NCBI GenBank assembly: GCA_022510905.1
Contig: JAFLSN010000008.1
Location: forward strand, 18,344 to 82,343
DNA: 64,000 bases
Origin: Treponema sp.
GTDB lineage: Bacteria; Spirochaetota; Spirochaetia; Treponematales; Treponemataceae
Reading direction: 5' to 3'
Under the pieces are notes generated by a model. It ran no database searches. It worked only from the letters and a program-made list of their open reading frames with translations, and was not told where the DNA came from. The translations under genes were made by a program, and so were the position numbers. Of this stretch, positions 8,427 through 17,538 are shown in pieces (position 1 is the stretch's first letter; every line of letters begins with the position of its first letter).

Positions 8427-8454
8427 TTGAATTTTAACAATAATATGCTAGAAT
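8427..8454 (+). promoter_or_regulatory. Promoter and structured leader of hexokinase
   Basis: TTGAAT (8427) and TAGAAT (8449) are 16 bases apart, giving a leader of about 125 bases before the ATG at 8589. The leader holds two small hairpins, CCGTG/CACGG near 8490-8506 and CGGCATT/AATGCCG near 8543-8572, the latter just before the GGGAGAG ribosome site. Upstream, from 8335, only a short GGAGCC/GGCTCC hairpin without a U-run is visible. Confidence 0.45.
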
Positions 8455-8588
8455 GAAGTATCCGCAGACGCAACAAGGAATGGCAGAGCCGTGTCTTGCC
8501 ACGGTGTCCTTTACGGAGCGCAGCCGCAGAAAGATGACGCGCCGGCATTTATCAGCTCTGCCGCAATGCCGTCACCGGGAGAGCAACC

Positions 8589-9878
8589 ATGAACAAAGCC
8601 ATTGCAGCCTTTTTGGGCAGACACAATTTTTCGGTCCACCAGAACATCAACCCCGTTGTTGACGCGCTTCTGCATGATATGCGCGAGGGGCTTTCTGGCC
8701 GCCCCGCCAGCCAAGACATGATCCGAACGTACTGTACACCACCTTCAGAAACCGCCACCGGAAAAAGCGTGATTGTCATTGACGCAGGTGGAACAAACTT
8801 CCGCTCATGCCTTGTGACATTCGATTCGATCGGAAAGCCGTCGATCGATTTTATGGAAAAAACCAATATGCCTGGTGTGGAGCGGGAGCTTAGCCGTGCG
8901 GAGTTTTTTGAGCACCTGGCAAAGAATCTTGAACATGTAAAAGACAAAGCTGACAGGATCGGCTTTTGTTTTTCATACCCCATGACCATAACAGAAGACG
9001 GTGATGGCATCCTGCTCGGCTTTTCAAAAGAAGTGAAGGCCCCGGAAGTGGTTGGATGCCACATCGGTGCGGAACTGGCAAAAGCTCTTTCTGCCCATGG
9101 CTGGAAAAACAAGATGCGCATCTCGCTTTTAAACGACACGCTTGCGGCACTGCTTGCCGGAGCCGCAGGCACAAACAGCGGCAAGAGGTATTCTTCATAC
9201 ATAGGTTTCATACTGGGCACCGGCATGAACGGAGCCTACATACAGAGCGCCACCCCTGAATACAAGATTGCAAAAGAACAGGTAATCGTATGCGAGAGCG
9301 GCAAGTTTGACAAAATAGGCCGTTCTGACTTTGATGACGCTTTTGACGCCCACAGCATAAGTCCGGGCACTTCCCGAATAGAAAAAATGTGTTCAGGTGC
9401 GTATCTAGGCCCTGTCGGTCTTTATGTTATCCGGGCTGCGGCAAAAGAAGGGCTGCTCAGCGCACCGTTTGCAGCCTCCCTGCTCCAGATTGAACAGCTT
9501 TCTCTGGTTGAGCTAGACACGTTCCTGCATTCACCGTATGGCACATCGTCCGTGCTCGGAAAAAAAGCCGCCGAAACCGCGACCGGCCAAGACTATGACA
9601 TGCTGTTCCAGCTGCTTGATGCCGTGGTTGACCGTTCTGCGCGATATGCGGCAGCGATTCTTTCCGCCTGCGTGATCCAGAGCGGAAAAGGTGGCACCGC
9701 CTCGCGCCCGGTATGCATCCTGTGCAATGGCACCACGTTCCACAAGACGTACAAGCTGCAAGTCCGGGTTGAAGGTTACCTTGAGCAGCTTTTGACGCGG
9801 GAGCGAAACCTTCACTACGAAATCATCAGATGCGAAAACGACATCACGCTGGGCACCGCCATAGCCGGCCTGCTGTAA
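8589..9878 (+). CDS. Hexokinase
   Basis: The 429-residue protein belongs to the eukaryote-type hexokinase family found in treponemes and Bacteroidetes, not to the ROK family. It shows the ATP phosphate-1 motif VIVIDAGGTNFRSCLVTF (about residues 57-75), a glucose-binding region FCFSYPMTITEDGDG, the catalytic Asp region LLNDTLAALLAG, and GTGMNGAYI. It phosphorylates glucose and related hexoses on entry to glycolysis, which fits the carbohydrate-degrading gene content of the window. It is a single-gene unit with its own promoter and a GGGAGAG ribosome site. Confidence 0.9.
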   Translation: MNKAIAAFLGRHNFSVHQNINPVVDALLHDMREGLSGRPASQDMIRTYCTPPSETATGKSVIVIDAGGTNFRSCLVTFDSIGKPSIDFMEKTNMPGVERELSRAEFFEHLAKNLEHVKDKADRIGFCFSYPMTITEDGDGILLGFSKEVKAPEVVGCHIGAELAKALSAHGWKNKMRISLLNDTLAALLAGAAGTNSGKRYSSYIGFILGTGMNGAYIQSATPEYKIAKEQVIVCESGKFDKIGRSDFDDAFDAHSISPGTSRIEKMCSGAYLGPVGLYVIRAAAKEGLLSAPFAASLLQIEQLSLVELDTFLHSPYGTSSVLGKKAAETATGQDYDMLFQLLDAVVDRSARYAAAILSACVIQSGKGGTASRPVCILCNGTTFHKTYKLQVRVEGYLEQLLTRERNLHYEIIRCENDITLGTAIAGLL

Positions 9879-9988
9879 GCCCAGAGGATTCCGTATGCCC
9901 AACCGCAATGCACGGCAACGCGGATTGGTTCCATCGGCGGCCTCGGCCGCGCACACAACATGATTTGGCATGGCGCTACCGATTGTGC

Positions 9989-10016
9989 TAAAAAAAGCAT
10001 ACGCAGGTGCCGATAC
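9989..10016 (+). promoter_or_regulatory. Sigma-28 (FliA)-like promoter of the flbB operon
   Basis: The gap between hexokinase and flbB contains TAAAAAAA (9989) and GCCGATAC (10009) with 16 bases between TAAA and GCC. The FliA/SigD consensus is TAAA, about 15 bases, GCCGATAA, so this is one base off in the -10 element. No good sigma-70 site was found closer to flbB. The predicted leader is about 110 bases. Confidence 0.55.
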
Positions 10017-10132
10017 ATACATCAGAAACTGTCTTAGTTCAACCCAAGACAGCGGTATAGAAAAGCTTTCAGACAGAACGCGCATCTGATGAATATTCAG
10101 GCGGTTCTTTATGAAAAAAAGCGAGGTGGGAC

Positions 10133-10768
10133 GTGTCTGGCGGCAAGGTAATTGGAAAATCGTTGCTTCTTCTCTTACTTATCATAGTCATGGTTCTTTT
10201 TGGACTTCTCTGGTTCGACTACCTGGGGGTTATCCAGGCAAAGCCGCTTTTTGCGCCCGTGTACAGGCTTTTGGGCATGAAAGTGCAGTCAAGCACATCG
10301 CCGTCTTCGCCCAAGGATTTGGCGGCGGCGGATTTGGACAACGACCGCTACTCAAAACGCCTTGAAGCCCTCGCCATCCGTTCCGAAGAACTCGACAAAC
10401 GTGAAGCAGAGGTACGTCTTGCCGAAGACAACAACGTCCAAGTCGCCCAGGCCTTGCAGGACAGAGAGGCTGCCCAAGAAGAACGTGAAAAAACATTCAA
10501 CAATGAACTAAAAAAGCACGAAAATAGAGAAAGGAACATCGAACAGATTGTGCAGAACCTTGAAGGCATGCAGCCCCGAAACGCAGTGGCTATTCTGGAA
10601 CAGATGGACGACCAGGACGTGATAGACGTTCTGCGCCGTGCGGAAGCCAAGGCAAAAAGCGCGGGTACTTCCTCCATGGTGGCATACTGGCTTTCTTTGA
10701 TGAATGCGTCGCAAGCCGCAGAAATTCAGCGCAAGATGGCCAACAAGCCCTTTTCGTTAGATGACTGA
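10133..10768 (+). CDS. flbB: Flagellar collar-type protein FlbB
   Basis: The 211-residue protein has a short cytoplasmic N-terminus, one transmembrane helix (about residues 8-30) and a long charged coiled coil (about 65-150). A C-terminal helical domain (VQNLEGMQPRNAVAILEQM) resembles the MgtE-N/FliG-like fold. This is the pattern of spirochaetal FlbB, a component of the periplasmic collar around the flagellar motor. The start is GTG at 10133 with GAGGTGG close upstream, and no ATG in this frame fits better. It is the first gene of flbB-fliK-flgD-flgE and follows a sigma-28-like promoter. Confidence 0.8.
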   Translation: MSGGKVIGKSLLLLLLIIVMVLFGLLWFDYLGVIQAKPLFAPVYRLLGMKVQSSTSPSSPKDLAAADLDNDRYSKRLEALAIRSEELDKREAEVRLAEDNNVQVAQALQDREAAQEEREKTFNNELKKHENRERNIEQIVQNLEGMQPRNAVAILEQMDDQDVIDVLRRAEAKAKSAGTSSMVAYWLSLMNASQAAEIQRKMANKPFSLDD

Positions 10769-10809
10769 CAGAACGGGCAATCCTTCGGTGTTTTCGGAGG
10801 TATTTGCCC

Positions 10810-12303
10810 ATGCAGGCACTGAACATCCAGCTTGAAAGCCCAGTCCCCACAAAAGCCACGCACGGAAGCGCGGGCAAGGCGCATGCAGCCCAAGCTGGTT
10901 CTTCGTTTGTACGCATGCTGGAATCATTTGATTCCGCGTCGGCGGCTTCTCGCCCTGCCGATGCACAAAGGGCCATGGACGGCACCAATTCAACCCCGCA
11001 CGGAAAACGCGCCACCGAAGCCGTCCGTGAAAAAACTGAAACAGGCCCGCGCACAAAACCAGCCCGCCTGCGAAAGGCTGATCCAGCAAGCCCAGAGACT
11101 CAGGTTTTACAGACAGCATCGGCGGACACCGAAGCTCTTGTTGCAGACAAAGTGCAGCAGAAACTTCCGCAGCCTGGCGAAGAGATTTTTGCGAGCGCCA
11201 GGCAGGATTCAAGTGGAACAGATGTAAGTGAGCTGTTTTCAAAAGACATACCGGTATCAGAGCTTTCAGGTCCAACACTTTTAGCGGCACAGAACAGGGA
11301 ACGGCTTGCTGCAAAAGATGGAGCGCTTTTTTCAGGGGAAACCTCCCCTTCCCCCTCTCTGCCAAACTTTGCATCTTTTGAGCGTTACGCTCTGGACGAT
11401 TCGGAACAGGTACTACCATCCGCCGAAGCAGTGGACCAAAACACGCTTTCACAGCTGATTTCAAACGCACCACAGGTTGCAGAAGACCCATCCCTGCCCA
11501 ACAAGGCAACTTCCCACACATCAATTGACCGTGACGGAGAGCAGCTTCTCGCAGATTTTGCCGCAGTCCACGGCGCAGAAGGCGATGGACAAAGTGGAAG
11601 TGAAAGGACATTCATTGCGGAAATCACCGATGCCGGCCAGAGCCCGCTTTTTACAGTCCGCGACGAGCGCAGCGCACGGCAGTTCAACGAGCAAAGCCAC
11701 GAAAAAACTGACGGAAGCCCATTCACAAAGGCAACTTTAAAAAATGAATCCACGCTTGACGTAACGGTAAATCTTGCGCAGAACGTGAATCAGAATGTGC
11801 TCTCAAGCGACGATCAGAGCGCGGCCGCGACGGGTTCCACGTTCCAGCACATGCTCAGCGAGCAGATTCAGCAGAATGCCGGCGATTTTGTGAAAGCGGG
11901 CAGCATAGTGCTTCGTGACAACAACGAAGGCACTATCAACATGGTATTGAAGCCCGAGTCGCTTGGAAATGTAAAGGTTACCCTGCAACTTTCCGATAAA
12001 GGTATTACAGGCCATATTGTTGTTGCAAGCAGGGAAGCCATGGAAGCATTCAGGCATAACATTGAAACGCTCCGCACGGCATTCCAGCAGAACGGTTTTG
12101 AAAACGCAAATTTCGAGCTTTCCCTGTCTACCGGAGGCAACCCCGGAAGCTTTGATGGCCAGAAACACGAGCAGCAGGCACAGCAGTTCCTGGGCTCACA
12201 GGCCTACAACGGAGCGGCTGCCTCAACAGACGGCGCGGATACACCGCTTGTACCGCAGTCCTTTGCGGCTGCCGGTGACAACCAGGTTGACGTTGTTGCA
12301 TAG
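10810..12303 (+). CDS. fliK: Flagellar hook-length control protein FliK
   Basis: This protein of about 497 residues has a low-complexity, Ser/Ala/Glu-rich N-terminal two thirds, as expected of the molecular-ruler part of FliK. A C-terminal Flg_hook domain (about residues 345-445) carries GTINMVLKPESLGNVKVTLQ and GHIVVASREAMEAFRHNIETLR. FliK controls hook length and the export-specificity switch. ATG at 10810 is chosen over a TTG at 10804 because GGAGG at 10796-10800 is correctly spaced only for the ATG. It lies between flbB and flgD as in other spirochaetes. Confidence 0.88.
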   Translation: MQALNIQLESPVPTKATHGSAGKAHAAQAGSSFVRMLESFDSASAASRPADAQRAMDGTNSTPHGKRATEAVREKTETGPRTKPARLRKADPASPETQVLQTASADTEALVADKVQQKLPQPGEEIFASARQDSSGTDVSELFSKDIPVSELSGPTLLAAQNRERLAAKDGALFSGETSPSPSLPNFASFERYALDDSEQVLPSAEAVDQNTLSQLISNAPQVAEDPSLPNKATSHTSIDRDGEQLLADFAAVHGAEGDGQSGSERTFIAEITDAGQSPLFTVRDERSARQFNEQSHEKTDGSPFTKATLKNESTLDVTVNLAQNVNQNVLSSDDQSAAATGSTFQHMLSEQIQQNAGDFVKAGSIVLRDNNEGTINMVLKPESLGNVKVTLQLSDKGITGHIVVASREAMEAFRHNIETLRTAFQQNGFENANFELSLSTGGNPGSFDGQKHEQQAQQFLGSQAYNGAAASTDGADTPLVPQSFAAAGDNQVDVVA

Positions 12304-12367
12304 CACAGCGCAAGAATACAGAGCCAGTGTCAAACTGGCCTAAAACGTTTTTTAAGGAGTACACGGT

Positions 12368-12826
12368 ATGGAAGAAATGGCCGGTTTTAAGGCAACGCTT
12401 TCTGCGGAAGAACAGGCAAGGCTCCGCATGGAAGTGGACACCTTCAACAAATCACTTGCAGTAAACGGACGTGCTGCGCAACAGTCATTGGGCAAGGATG
12501 ATTTCTTGAAGCTGCTGATAGCCCAGCTTTCCAATCAAGACCCCACGGCTCCAATGGAAAACACGGAATTCATCGCGCAGATGGCACAGTTCAGCTCTCT
12601 TGAGCAGATTACCAACATGAATGCCGAATTCGCCAAGCTGAATTCCATGCTAACATCTACCAATGCTATAAACACCATAGGAAAAACCGTGCAGCTCGAT
12701 TTGGACGGCACATCCATTTCCGGTGTGGTACAGGGCGTGACCGGTGGACAAAATCCGCAGGTGCAGGTGGGCGGCATGTTCTACGACATGAGCCGCATAA
12801 AGGCCGTGTACGGTGATGACATTTAA
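12368..12826 (+). CDS. flgD: Flagellar hook capping protein FlgD
   Basis: At 152 residues this is a short FlgD. It has the diagnostic N-terminal stretch [20 protein letters not shown] followed by [19 protein letters not shown] and a small beta-rich C-terminal region. FlgD caps the growing hook and guides FlgE assembly. AAGGAG precedes the start. It is cotranscribed with fliK upstream and flgE downstream. Confidence 0.93.
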   Translation: MEEMAGFKATLSAEEQARLRMEVDTFNKSLAVNGRAAQQSLGKDDFLKLLIAQLSNQDPTAPMENTEFIAQMAQFSSLEQITNMNAEFAKLNSMLTSTNAINTIGKTVQLDLDGTSISGVVQGVTGGQNPQVQVGGMFYDMSRIKAVYGDDI

Positions 12827-12894
12827 CAGGCAAGCCGTTTGATTCCCGTGGGGAAAAGGCTTTAAACGTTTTATATTTCAAAGAGGGTAGCGAC

Positions 12895-14286
12895 ATGATG
12901 AGATCTTTGTACGCAGGCGTGAGCGGTCTGCAGAACCACCAGACAAGAATGGACGTAATCGGCAACAACATTGCCAACGTGAACACCTACGGCTTTAAAA
13001 AAGGTCGTGTTGACTTTCAGGACATGATAAGCCAGCAGCTTTCCGGCGCGGCACGTCCCACGGAAGAATTGGGCGGCGTGAACCCCAAGGAAGTCGGCCT
13101 TGGCATGAGCGTTGCGGCGATTGACACGATTTTCACGCAGGGCAACTTGCAGTCAACCGGTGTGGGCACCGATATTGCCATCCAGGGAAACGGCTTCTTT
13201 GTGCTAAAAAACGGCGATGAAACGTTCTACACCCGAGCCGGTGTGTTCGGCGTGGACTCGAACGGCACCCTCGTGAACCCGGGCAACGGCCTTCGTGTGC
13301 AGGGCTGGATGGCGGAAACTTTGAACGGACAGACCGTTGTGCAGACATCGGCAACGCCGACCGATTTGGTCATTCCGATTGGGCAAAAGGATCCTCCAAA
13401 GGCAACGGAAAACGTGCATTACTTCTGCAACCTGAACAAAAACACGCCCATCATTCCTGAAAACGCCACGCCCGACCAGGTGGCAGCCGGAACATGGCAG
13501 ACTTCGGTGACCATCTACGATTCCTACGGCAACGAACATATCGTGCAGATGAACTATACGCGCGTGGCCGACAACCCCAACCAATGGAACGTGGAGATTG
13601 ACGTTGACCCACAGGCTGATGTTCCGACCGAAACACGCATCGGACTCGGCACAACAGACGGCATGGGAAACACCTACACTCTCAACTTTGACAACATGGG
13701 AATGCTCACCTCCGTGACGGACAGCGCTGGCAATGTGTCAAACCCCACGGGCGACATCATCCTTCAGACTTCGTTCAACGTGCCGGACAGCGGAAACCTC
13801 GACGATGGAACCCCGTACCGCCAGACATTCAACCTGAACCTTGGCACCATCGGAAGCATGGACAACACCACCACGCAGAGCGCCTCAAAAAGCACCAACA
13901 AGGCAAATTACCAGGACGGCTACAAACTGGGCTATCTTGACAATTTCAAGATTGACCAGTCTGGCACCATCACCGGCGTGTATTCAAACGGCTCTATACG
14001 CACGATTGGCCAGATTGCGATGGCAAGCTTTACAAACCAGGGCGGCCTTGAAAAGCGTGGCGACAACACCTACGTGGAAAGCACAAACAGCGGCATGGCC
14101 AACATAGGCGAAGCAGGCACGGCAGGAAAAGGCAAGATGATTGCAGGCACACTGGAAATGTCCAATGTTGACCTGACCGACCAGCTGACCGACATGATTG
14201 TGACGCAGCGCGGTTTTGAGTCAAACGCAAAGACCATCCAGACGTCGGACTCCATGCTCGAAACAATCCTGAGCCTGAAGCGCTGA
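12895..14286 (+). CDS. flgE: Flagellar hook protein FlgE
   Basis: The 463-residue protein shows the flagellar rod/hook N-terminus ([20 protein letters not shown]) and C-terminus ([19 protein letters not shown]). It forms the periplasmic hook joining motor and filament. Counting from the first Met, Lys falls at 165 (PIGQK) and Cys at 178 (HYFCNL). These are the two positions described for the lysinoalanine cross-link of Treponema denticola FlgE, so the hook is probably covalently cross-linked here too. The start has AGAGGG upstream. It is the last gene of the operon. Confidence 0.95.
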   Translation: MMRSLYAGVSGLQNHQTRMDVIGNNIANVNTYGFKKGRVDFQDMISQQLSGAARPTEELGGVNPKEVGLGMSVAAIDTIFTQGNLQSTGVGTDIAIQGNGFFVLKNGDETFYTRAGVFGVDSNGTLVNPGNGLRVQGWMAETLNGQTVVQTSATPTDLVIPIGQKDPPKATENVHYFCNLNKNTPIIPENATPDQVAAGTWQTSVTIYDSYGNEHIVQMNYTRVADNPNQWNVEIDVDPQADVPTETRIGLGTTDGMGNTYTLNFDNMGMLTSVTDSAGNVSNPTGDIILQTSFNVPDSGNLDDGTPYRQTFNLNLGTIGSMDNTTTQSASKSTNKANYQDGYKLGYLDNFKIDQSGTITGVYSNGSIRTIGQIAMASFTNQGGLEKRGDNTYVESTNSGMANIGEAGTAGKGKMIAGTLEMSNVDLTDQLTDMIVTQRGFESNAKTIQTSDSMLETILSLKR

Positions 14287-14338
14287 TAGGCTTTAAAACA
14301 TGACGCGGAGCCTTCCCTACCCTGCATAGGCACCCATG

Positions 14339-14375
14339 CGCCGGAACACCGTTTTGTGTGCTCCGGCGTTTTTTT
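14339..14375 (+). terminator. Terminator after flgE
   Basis: CGCCGGA/TCCGGCG with an inner ACAC/GTGT extension is followed by eight T residues. It closes the flagellar operon directly after flgE, so flbD, motA and motB are not part of this transcription unit. Confidence 0.85.
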
Positions 14376-14555
14376 ATCCATTCGGAAGGTTGAATATCAT
14401 GCCGTCCCGTATGACGGAAAGCCTGTTTTGGAACAAGCCTGCTTAATGCGGAACGCGGCCGTTCGGTGCATGGCAAATGCAGGAGCCGAACAGCCAAAGT
14501 CAATTTATTATAAAAAGGAGAGACACCGCTGGGGGCGGGCCGCAAAGATGGTACA

Positions 14556-15317
14556 CTACCGTAGTTCACCACTTCGTACGCGGTCAAACGTAAATGCTCT
14601 AAGGAATTTTTTTGCGCGATCTGTCCGTGGATTGGTAAAAAAATCATCCGGGGTGGCCTCTTCGACAATCACGCCTTCATCGATAAATATGATACGGTCT
14701 GCGATGGCGCGGGCAAAGTCCATCTGGTGCGTTACAATAAGCATGGTTTCGCCCTGCCGCGCAAGGTCGAGCAGCACGTCAAGCACTTCGCGTACCATCT
14801 CAGGGTCGAGTGCCGCCGTTACTTCGTCAAACAGCATGAGCTCCGGATGCATGCACAGCGCCCGTATTATCGCCACACGCTGCTTCTGGCCGCCAGAAAG
14901 CTCCCTCGGATAGGAATTGATTTTGTCACGGAGGCCCACCCGTGTAAGCCACTGCAAGGCCTCCTGCTGCACTTCCGCCCTGTTCCGTTTTTGCGCCTTC
15001 ATGGGACCTAGCAGTATGTTTTCGAGCACCGTCATATGCGGAAACAGGTCATAGCTCTGGAACACCATGCCCACGCGCTGCCTTATGCGGTACATGTCTT
15101 TGACGCGGTTTGAAATAACTTCGCCGTCAAGAAGGATCTCACCCTCCTGAATCTGCTCCAGAGCATTGATACAGCGGAGCAAGGTGCTTTTTCCGCAGCC
15201 GGAAGGCCCCACAATCACAATCACTTCCCCTTTTTGGACTTCAAGGCTCACGCCTTTTAGGACTCCGCCCGCCTCACGGTAGCTTTTGACCACGTTCCGA
15301 ATTTCAAGCAATGCCAT
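14556..15317 (-). CDS. Polar amino acid ABC transporter, ATP-binding subunit
   Basis: The 253-residue ATPase has Walker A GPSGCGKSTLLRCINALE, signature ELSGGQKQRVAIIRALC, Walker B ELMLFDEVTAALDP and the switch His in IVTHQMDFARAIAD. The CINALE and ALDPEMVREVLDVL features are typical of the GlnQ/HisP polar amino-acid family. It forms an uptake complex with the two permeases encoded immediately upstream. No periplasmic binding-protein gene is adjacent, so one must be encoded elsewhere and the substrate cannot be assigned. Confidence 0.9.
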   Translation of the reverse strand: MALLEIRNVVKSYREAGGVLKGVSLEVQKGEVIVIVGPSGCGKSTLLRCINALEQIQEGEILLDGEVISNRVKDMYRIRQRVGMVFQSYDLFPHMTVLENILLGPMKAQKRNRAEVQQEALQWLTRVGLRDKINSYPRELSGGQKQRVAIIRALCMHPELMLFDEVTAALDPEMVREVLDVLLDLARQGETMLIVTHQMDFARAIADRIIFIDEGVIVEEATPDDFFTNPRTDRAKKFLRAFTFDRVRSGELR

Positions 15318-15319
15318 TC

Positions 15320-16027
15320 CTACACTCCCAGCTTCTGCCGTTTTTCAAGCTGTCCAGCAAGCACAGAAAGCGGCCAGCACACCAAAAAGTACATAAAGAA
15401 AATGACGAGATACACCGCGATTGCAGCCGTAGGCACCGTAAGCCGGTTGGCCTCTATAATCTGTTGGCCGATTTTCACCACTTCAATCACCCCCACGAAC
15501 ACCACAAGTGACGTGGTTTTTACCATGCGTGTAACAAGGTTCATGGCAAGCGGAACAAGGCGCCTCACCGTCTGCGGAATGATGACATGCACAAAAACCT
15601 GGCGCTCCGTAAGGCCGAGGGCCCTGGCACTTTCGTACTGGTGCACGGGCATTGACACAAGCGCCCCACGTACCAGATCGCCCATTTCGGCGGTGCCCCA
15701 CAGCGTAAACACCCAGATTGAAGCCATCTCCCCGGAAAGTGAGAGGCCGAACGCACGTGTAACGCCAAAATATGCCAGAAACAGCAGCACCAGCTGTGGC
15801 ATAATACGCATGAATTCCAGATATATGCGACACAGCACTTTGACTACAGGGTTTTTGCCCGTCATCACCGCTCCAAGGATGCAGCCAAAAAAAAGAGAAA
15901 GCAGAACAGAAACTCCGGCAATCCAAACGGTGACCCAGAGGCCTTGCAGCAGCCGCACAAAATTTCTTCCCATGAACAGAACCTGGAACGATTTTTGGAT
16001 GGCGCTAAACATTTCCGAACTGGCCAC
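15320..16027 (-). CDS. Polar amino acid ABC transporter, permease (second)
   Basis: A His/Glu/Gln/Arg-type permease with about five transmembrane helices and the EAA-like loop YESARALGLTERQVFVHVIIPQTVRR. The GTG at 16027 is chosen because GGAGG lies seven bases upstream. A TTG at 16048 would put that GGAGG inside the gene, and an internal ATG lies at 16012. The start lies within the last codons of the preceding permease gene, so translation is probably coupled. Its stop is 2 bases before the ATPase start. Confidence 0.85.
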   Translation of the reverse strand: MASSEMFSAIQKSFQVLFMGRNFVRLLQGLWVTVWIAGVSVLLSLFFGCILGAVMTGKNPVVKVLCRIYLEFMRIMPQLVLLFLAYFGVTRAFGLSLSGEMASIWVFTLWGTAEMGDLVRGALVSMPVHQYESARALGLTERQVFVHVIIPQTVRRLVPLAMNLVTRMVKTTSLVVFVGVIEVVKIGQQIIEANRLTVPTAAIAVYLVIFFMYFLVCWPLSVLAGQLEKRQKLGV

Positions 16028-16706
16028 GGCGCAACCTCCGTTCTGCAAACGAGCTCACAACGGCAACCGGCACCAGAAGTACCGCGTAGGCCAGCACTAA
16101 AAGAAGGAGCGATTCATCCGTTTTGTAATACAAACCAATCAAGTCTTTTGCCACATACATCAGATCCGCAAGAGCAACCGCGCTGAACACGGATGTTTCT
16201 TTTATCAAAAACATTATGTTTGCACACAAGCCCGGCACAGACACTGCGGCGGCCTGTGGCACTACCACGTAGCGAACAATCTGCAGCTGCGTAAGTCCGA
16301 TACAGGCTCCGCTTTCAAGCTGCGGACGCGACACAGTTTCAAGCGCACTGCGGAATGTTTCCGCCATGTAGCTTCCACCCAAAAAAGTAAGACCTATTAC
16401 CCCGCACTGCTCGGATGAAAGCAGTATGCCCATACGCGGAAAGGCAAAATACAAAAAAAAGAGCTGAATCAAAAGCGGTGTATTGCGGGAAAGCTCGGTG
16501 TAAGCCACCACAATGACATTTGCGACCTGCAACATTCCGCCACGCACAGAACGTCGGCGCTGACCGTGGACGGCATGGTAGCGGACAAGCGCACAAAAAA
16601 GCCCCACCACCATGGAAAGCACAATGCCCATGCCGCCAATTCCCAGCGTAAGGAGCGCAGCTTTTTGATAAAGCGGAATAACCTGCCGTATGAATGCATC
16701 ATCCAT
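16005..16706 (-). CDS. Polar amino acid ABC transporter, permease (first)
   Basis: Membrane permease of the same family as its neighbour, with the conserved ELSRNTPLLIQLFFLYF start of the permease domain and the EAA loop LESGACIGLTQLQIVRYVVVPQA. ATG at 16706 is preceded by AAAGGACG at good spacing. A longer form from 16736 has no ribosome site. It is the first gene of the three-gene transporter operon. Two different permeases suggest a heterodimeric channel. Confidence 0.85.
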   Translation of the reverse strand: MDDAFIRQVIPLYQKAALLTLGIGGMGIVLSMVVGLFCALVRYHAVHGQRRRSVRGGMLQVANVIVVAYTELSRNTPLLIQLFFLYFAFPRMGILLSSEQCGVIGLTFLGGSYMAETFRSALETVSRPQLESGACIGLTQLQIVRYVVVPQAAAVSVPGLCANIMFLIKETSVFSAVALADLMYVAKDLIGLYYKTDESLLLLVLAYAVLLVPVAVVSSFAERRLRRGQFGNV

Positions 16707-16801
16707 AAAGCGTCCTTTTGCAGCCCCGAAAAGCACGGCACCATATGCAGCCCAACATCAAACACACCGCCTGGACAGAGGACTGCATGAAACCCGTCTT
16801 G

Positions 16802-17518
16802 CTAATTGCGGCGGTTTCCAAACAGGCGCAAAAGCGACAGGAAGATGTTGATAAAATCAAGATAGAGGTCGAGCGCCCCATACAATGCAAGCTTTTGGAA
16901 CGTCTCGGAATTTTCTGCATGTTCAGCGGCGCGGAGTATTTTCTGGCTGTCATATGCGGTAAGACCCGTAAAAATCACGACAGTAGCTATCGAAACAAGC
17001 CAGTCAAGCCATGAGAGCGGCCGGTGCGTAATCATCGTGATAATCACATTCACTGCGGAAACAATGACCAGCCCCAAAACCGCCATAAGCAGATACCGTC
17101 CTGCGCTCGCAAGGTTCGCCTTTGTCTTGAACCCGTACAGGCTCATGGCGCCAAACAGCGCAGCAGAGGCAAAAAACGAACAGGCGATGGAAGAGGTTTG
17201 GAAAATTATAAAAACGGAAGAAAGTGTTACACCGTTGACAACAGAATAGGCCACAAACAGCGCCACAGCAGTCCCCATGCTCAGCTTGCGCAGTGACGCG
17301 CTCAGATACCAAACGAGTGCCAGCTCCGCGATTACCAACGCAAAAAACGGCAGCCCGCGATTACCCCACAAAAATCGCATAAGCGTTAAAGAATGTGAGG
17401 AAAAAAAAGCGGCGGCGGCACTTATAAGAAGCGCAAGCCCCATCCAGCCATATGTGCGGCCAAGGAATTTGTTTTTTTCATCGGCTGTAGCGGTATACCC
17501 AAGCGCAGTATTTTCCAT
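16802..17518 (-). CDS. Bax inhibitor-1/YccA-family membrane protein
   Basis: A 238-residue protein with seven predicted transmembrane helices and the family features FLGRTYGWMGLALLISA near the N-terminus, a central TLSSVFIIF helix, FTGLTAYDSQKI and a C-terminal ALYGALDLYLDFINIFLSLL. Bacterial members are associated with pH-sensitive calcium leak or with FtsH-dependent quality control, but no specific role can be read here. GGAGG eight bases upstream fixes the ATG at 17518, so the longer frame from 17533 is rejected. It lies 20 bases after the ComFB-domain gene and is probably cotranscribed with it. Confidence 0.9.
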   Translation of the reverse strand: MENTALGYTATADEKNKFLGRTYGWMGLALLISAAAAFFSSHSLTLMRFLWGNRGLPFFALVIAELALVWYLSASLRKLSMGTAVALFVAYSVVNGVTLSSVFIIFQTSSIACSFFASAALFGAMSLYGFKTKANLASAGRYLLMAVLGLVIVSAVNVIITMITHRPLSWLDWLVSIATVVIFTGLTAYDSQKILRAAEHAENSETFQKLALYGALDLYLDFINIFLSLLRLFGNRRN

Positions 17519-17538
17519 AAGATATTCCTCCAAGCAAG

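Noticed and set aside
14465..14500. Terminator of the amino-acid transporter operon
   Set aside because: A nested GTTCGG/CCGAAC stem exists near here but lacks a U-run in either direction, so its role is unclear.
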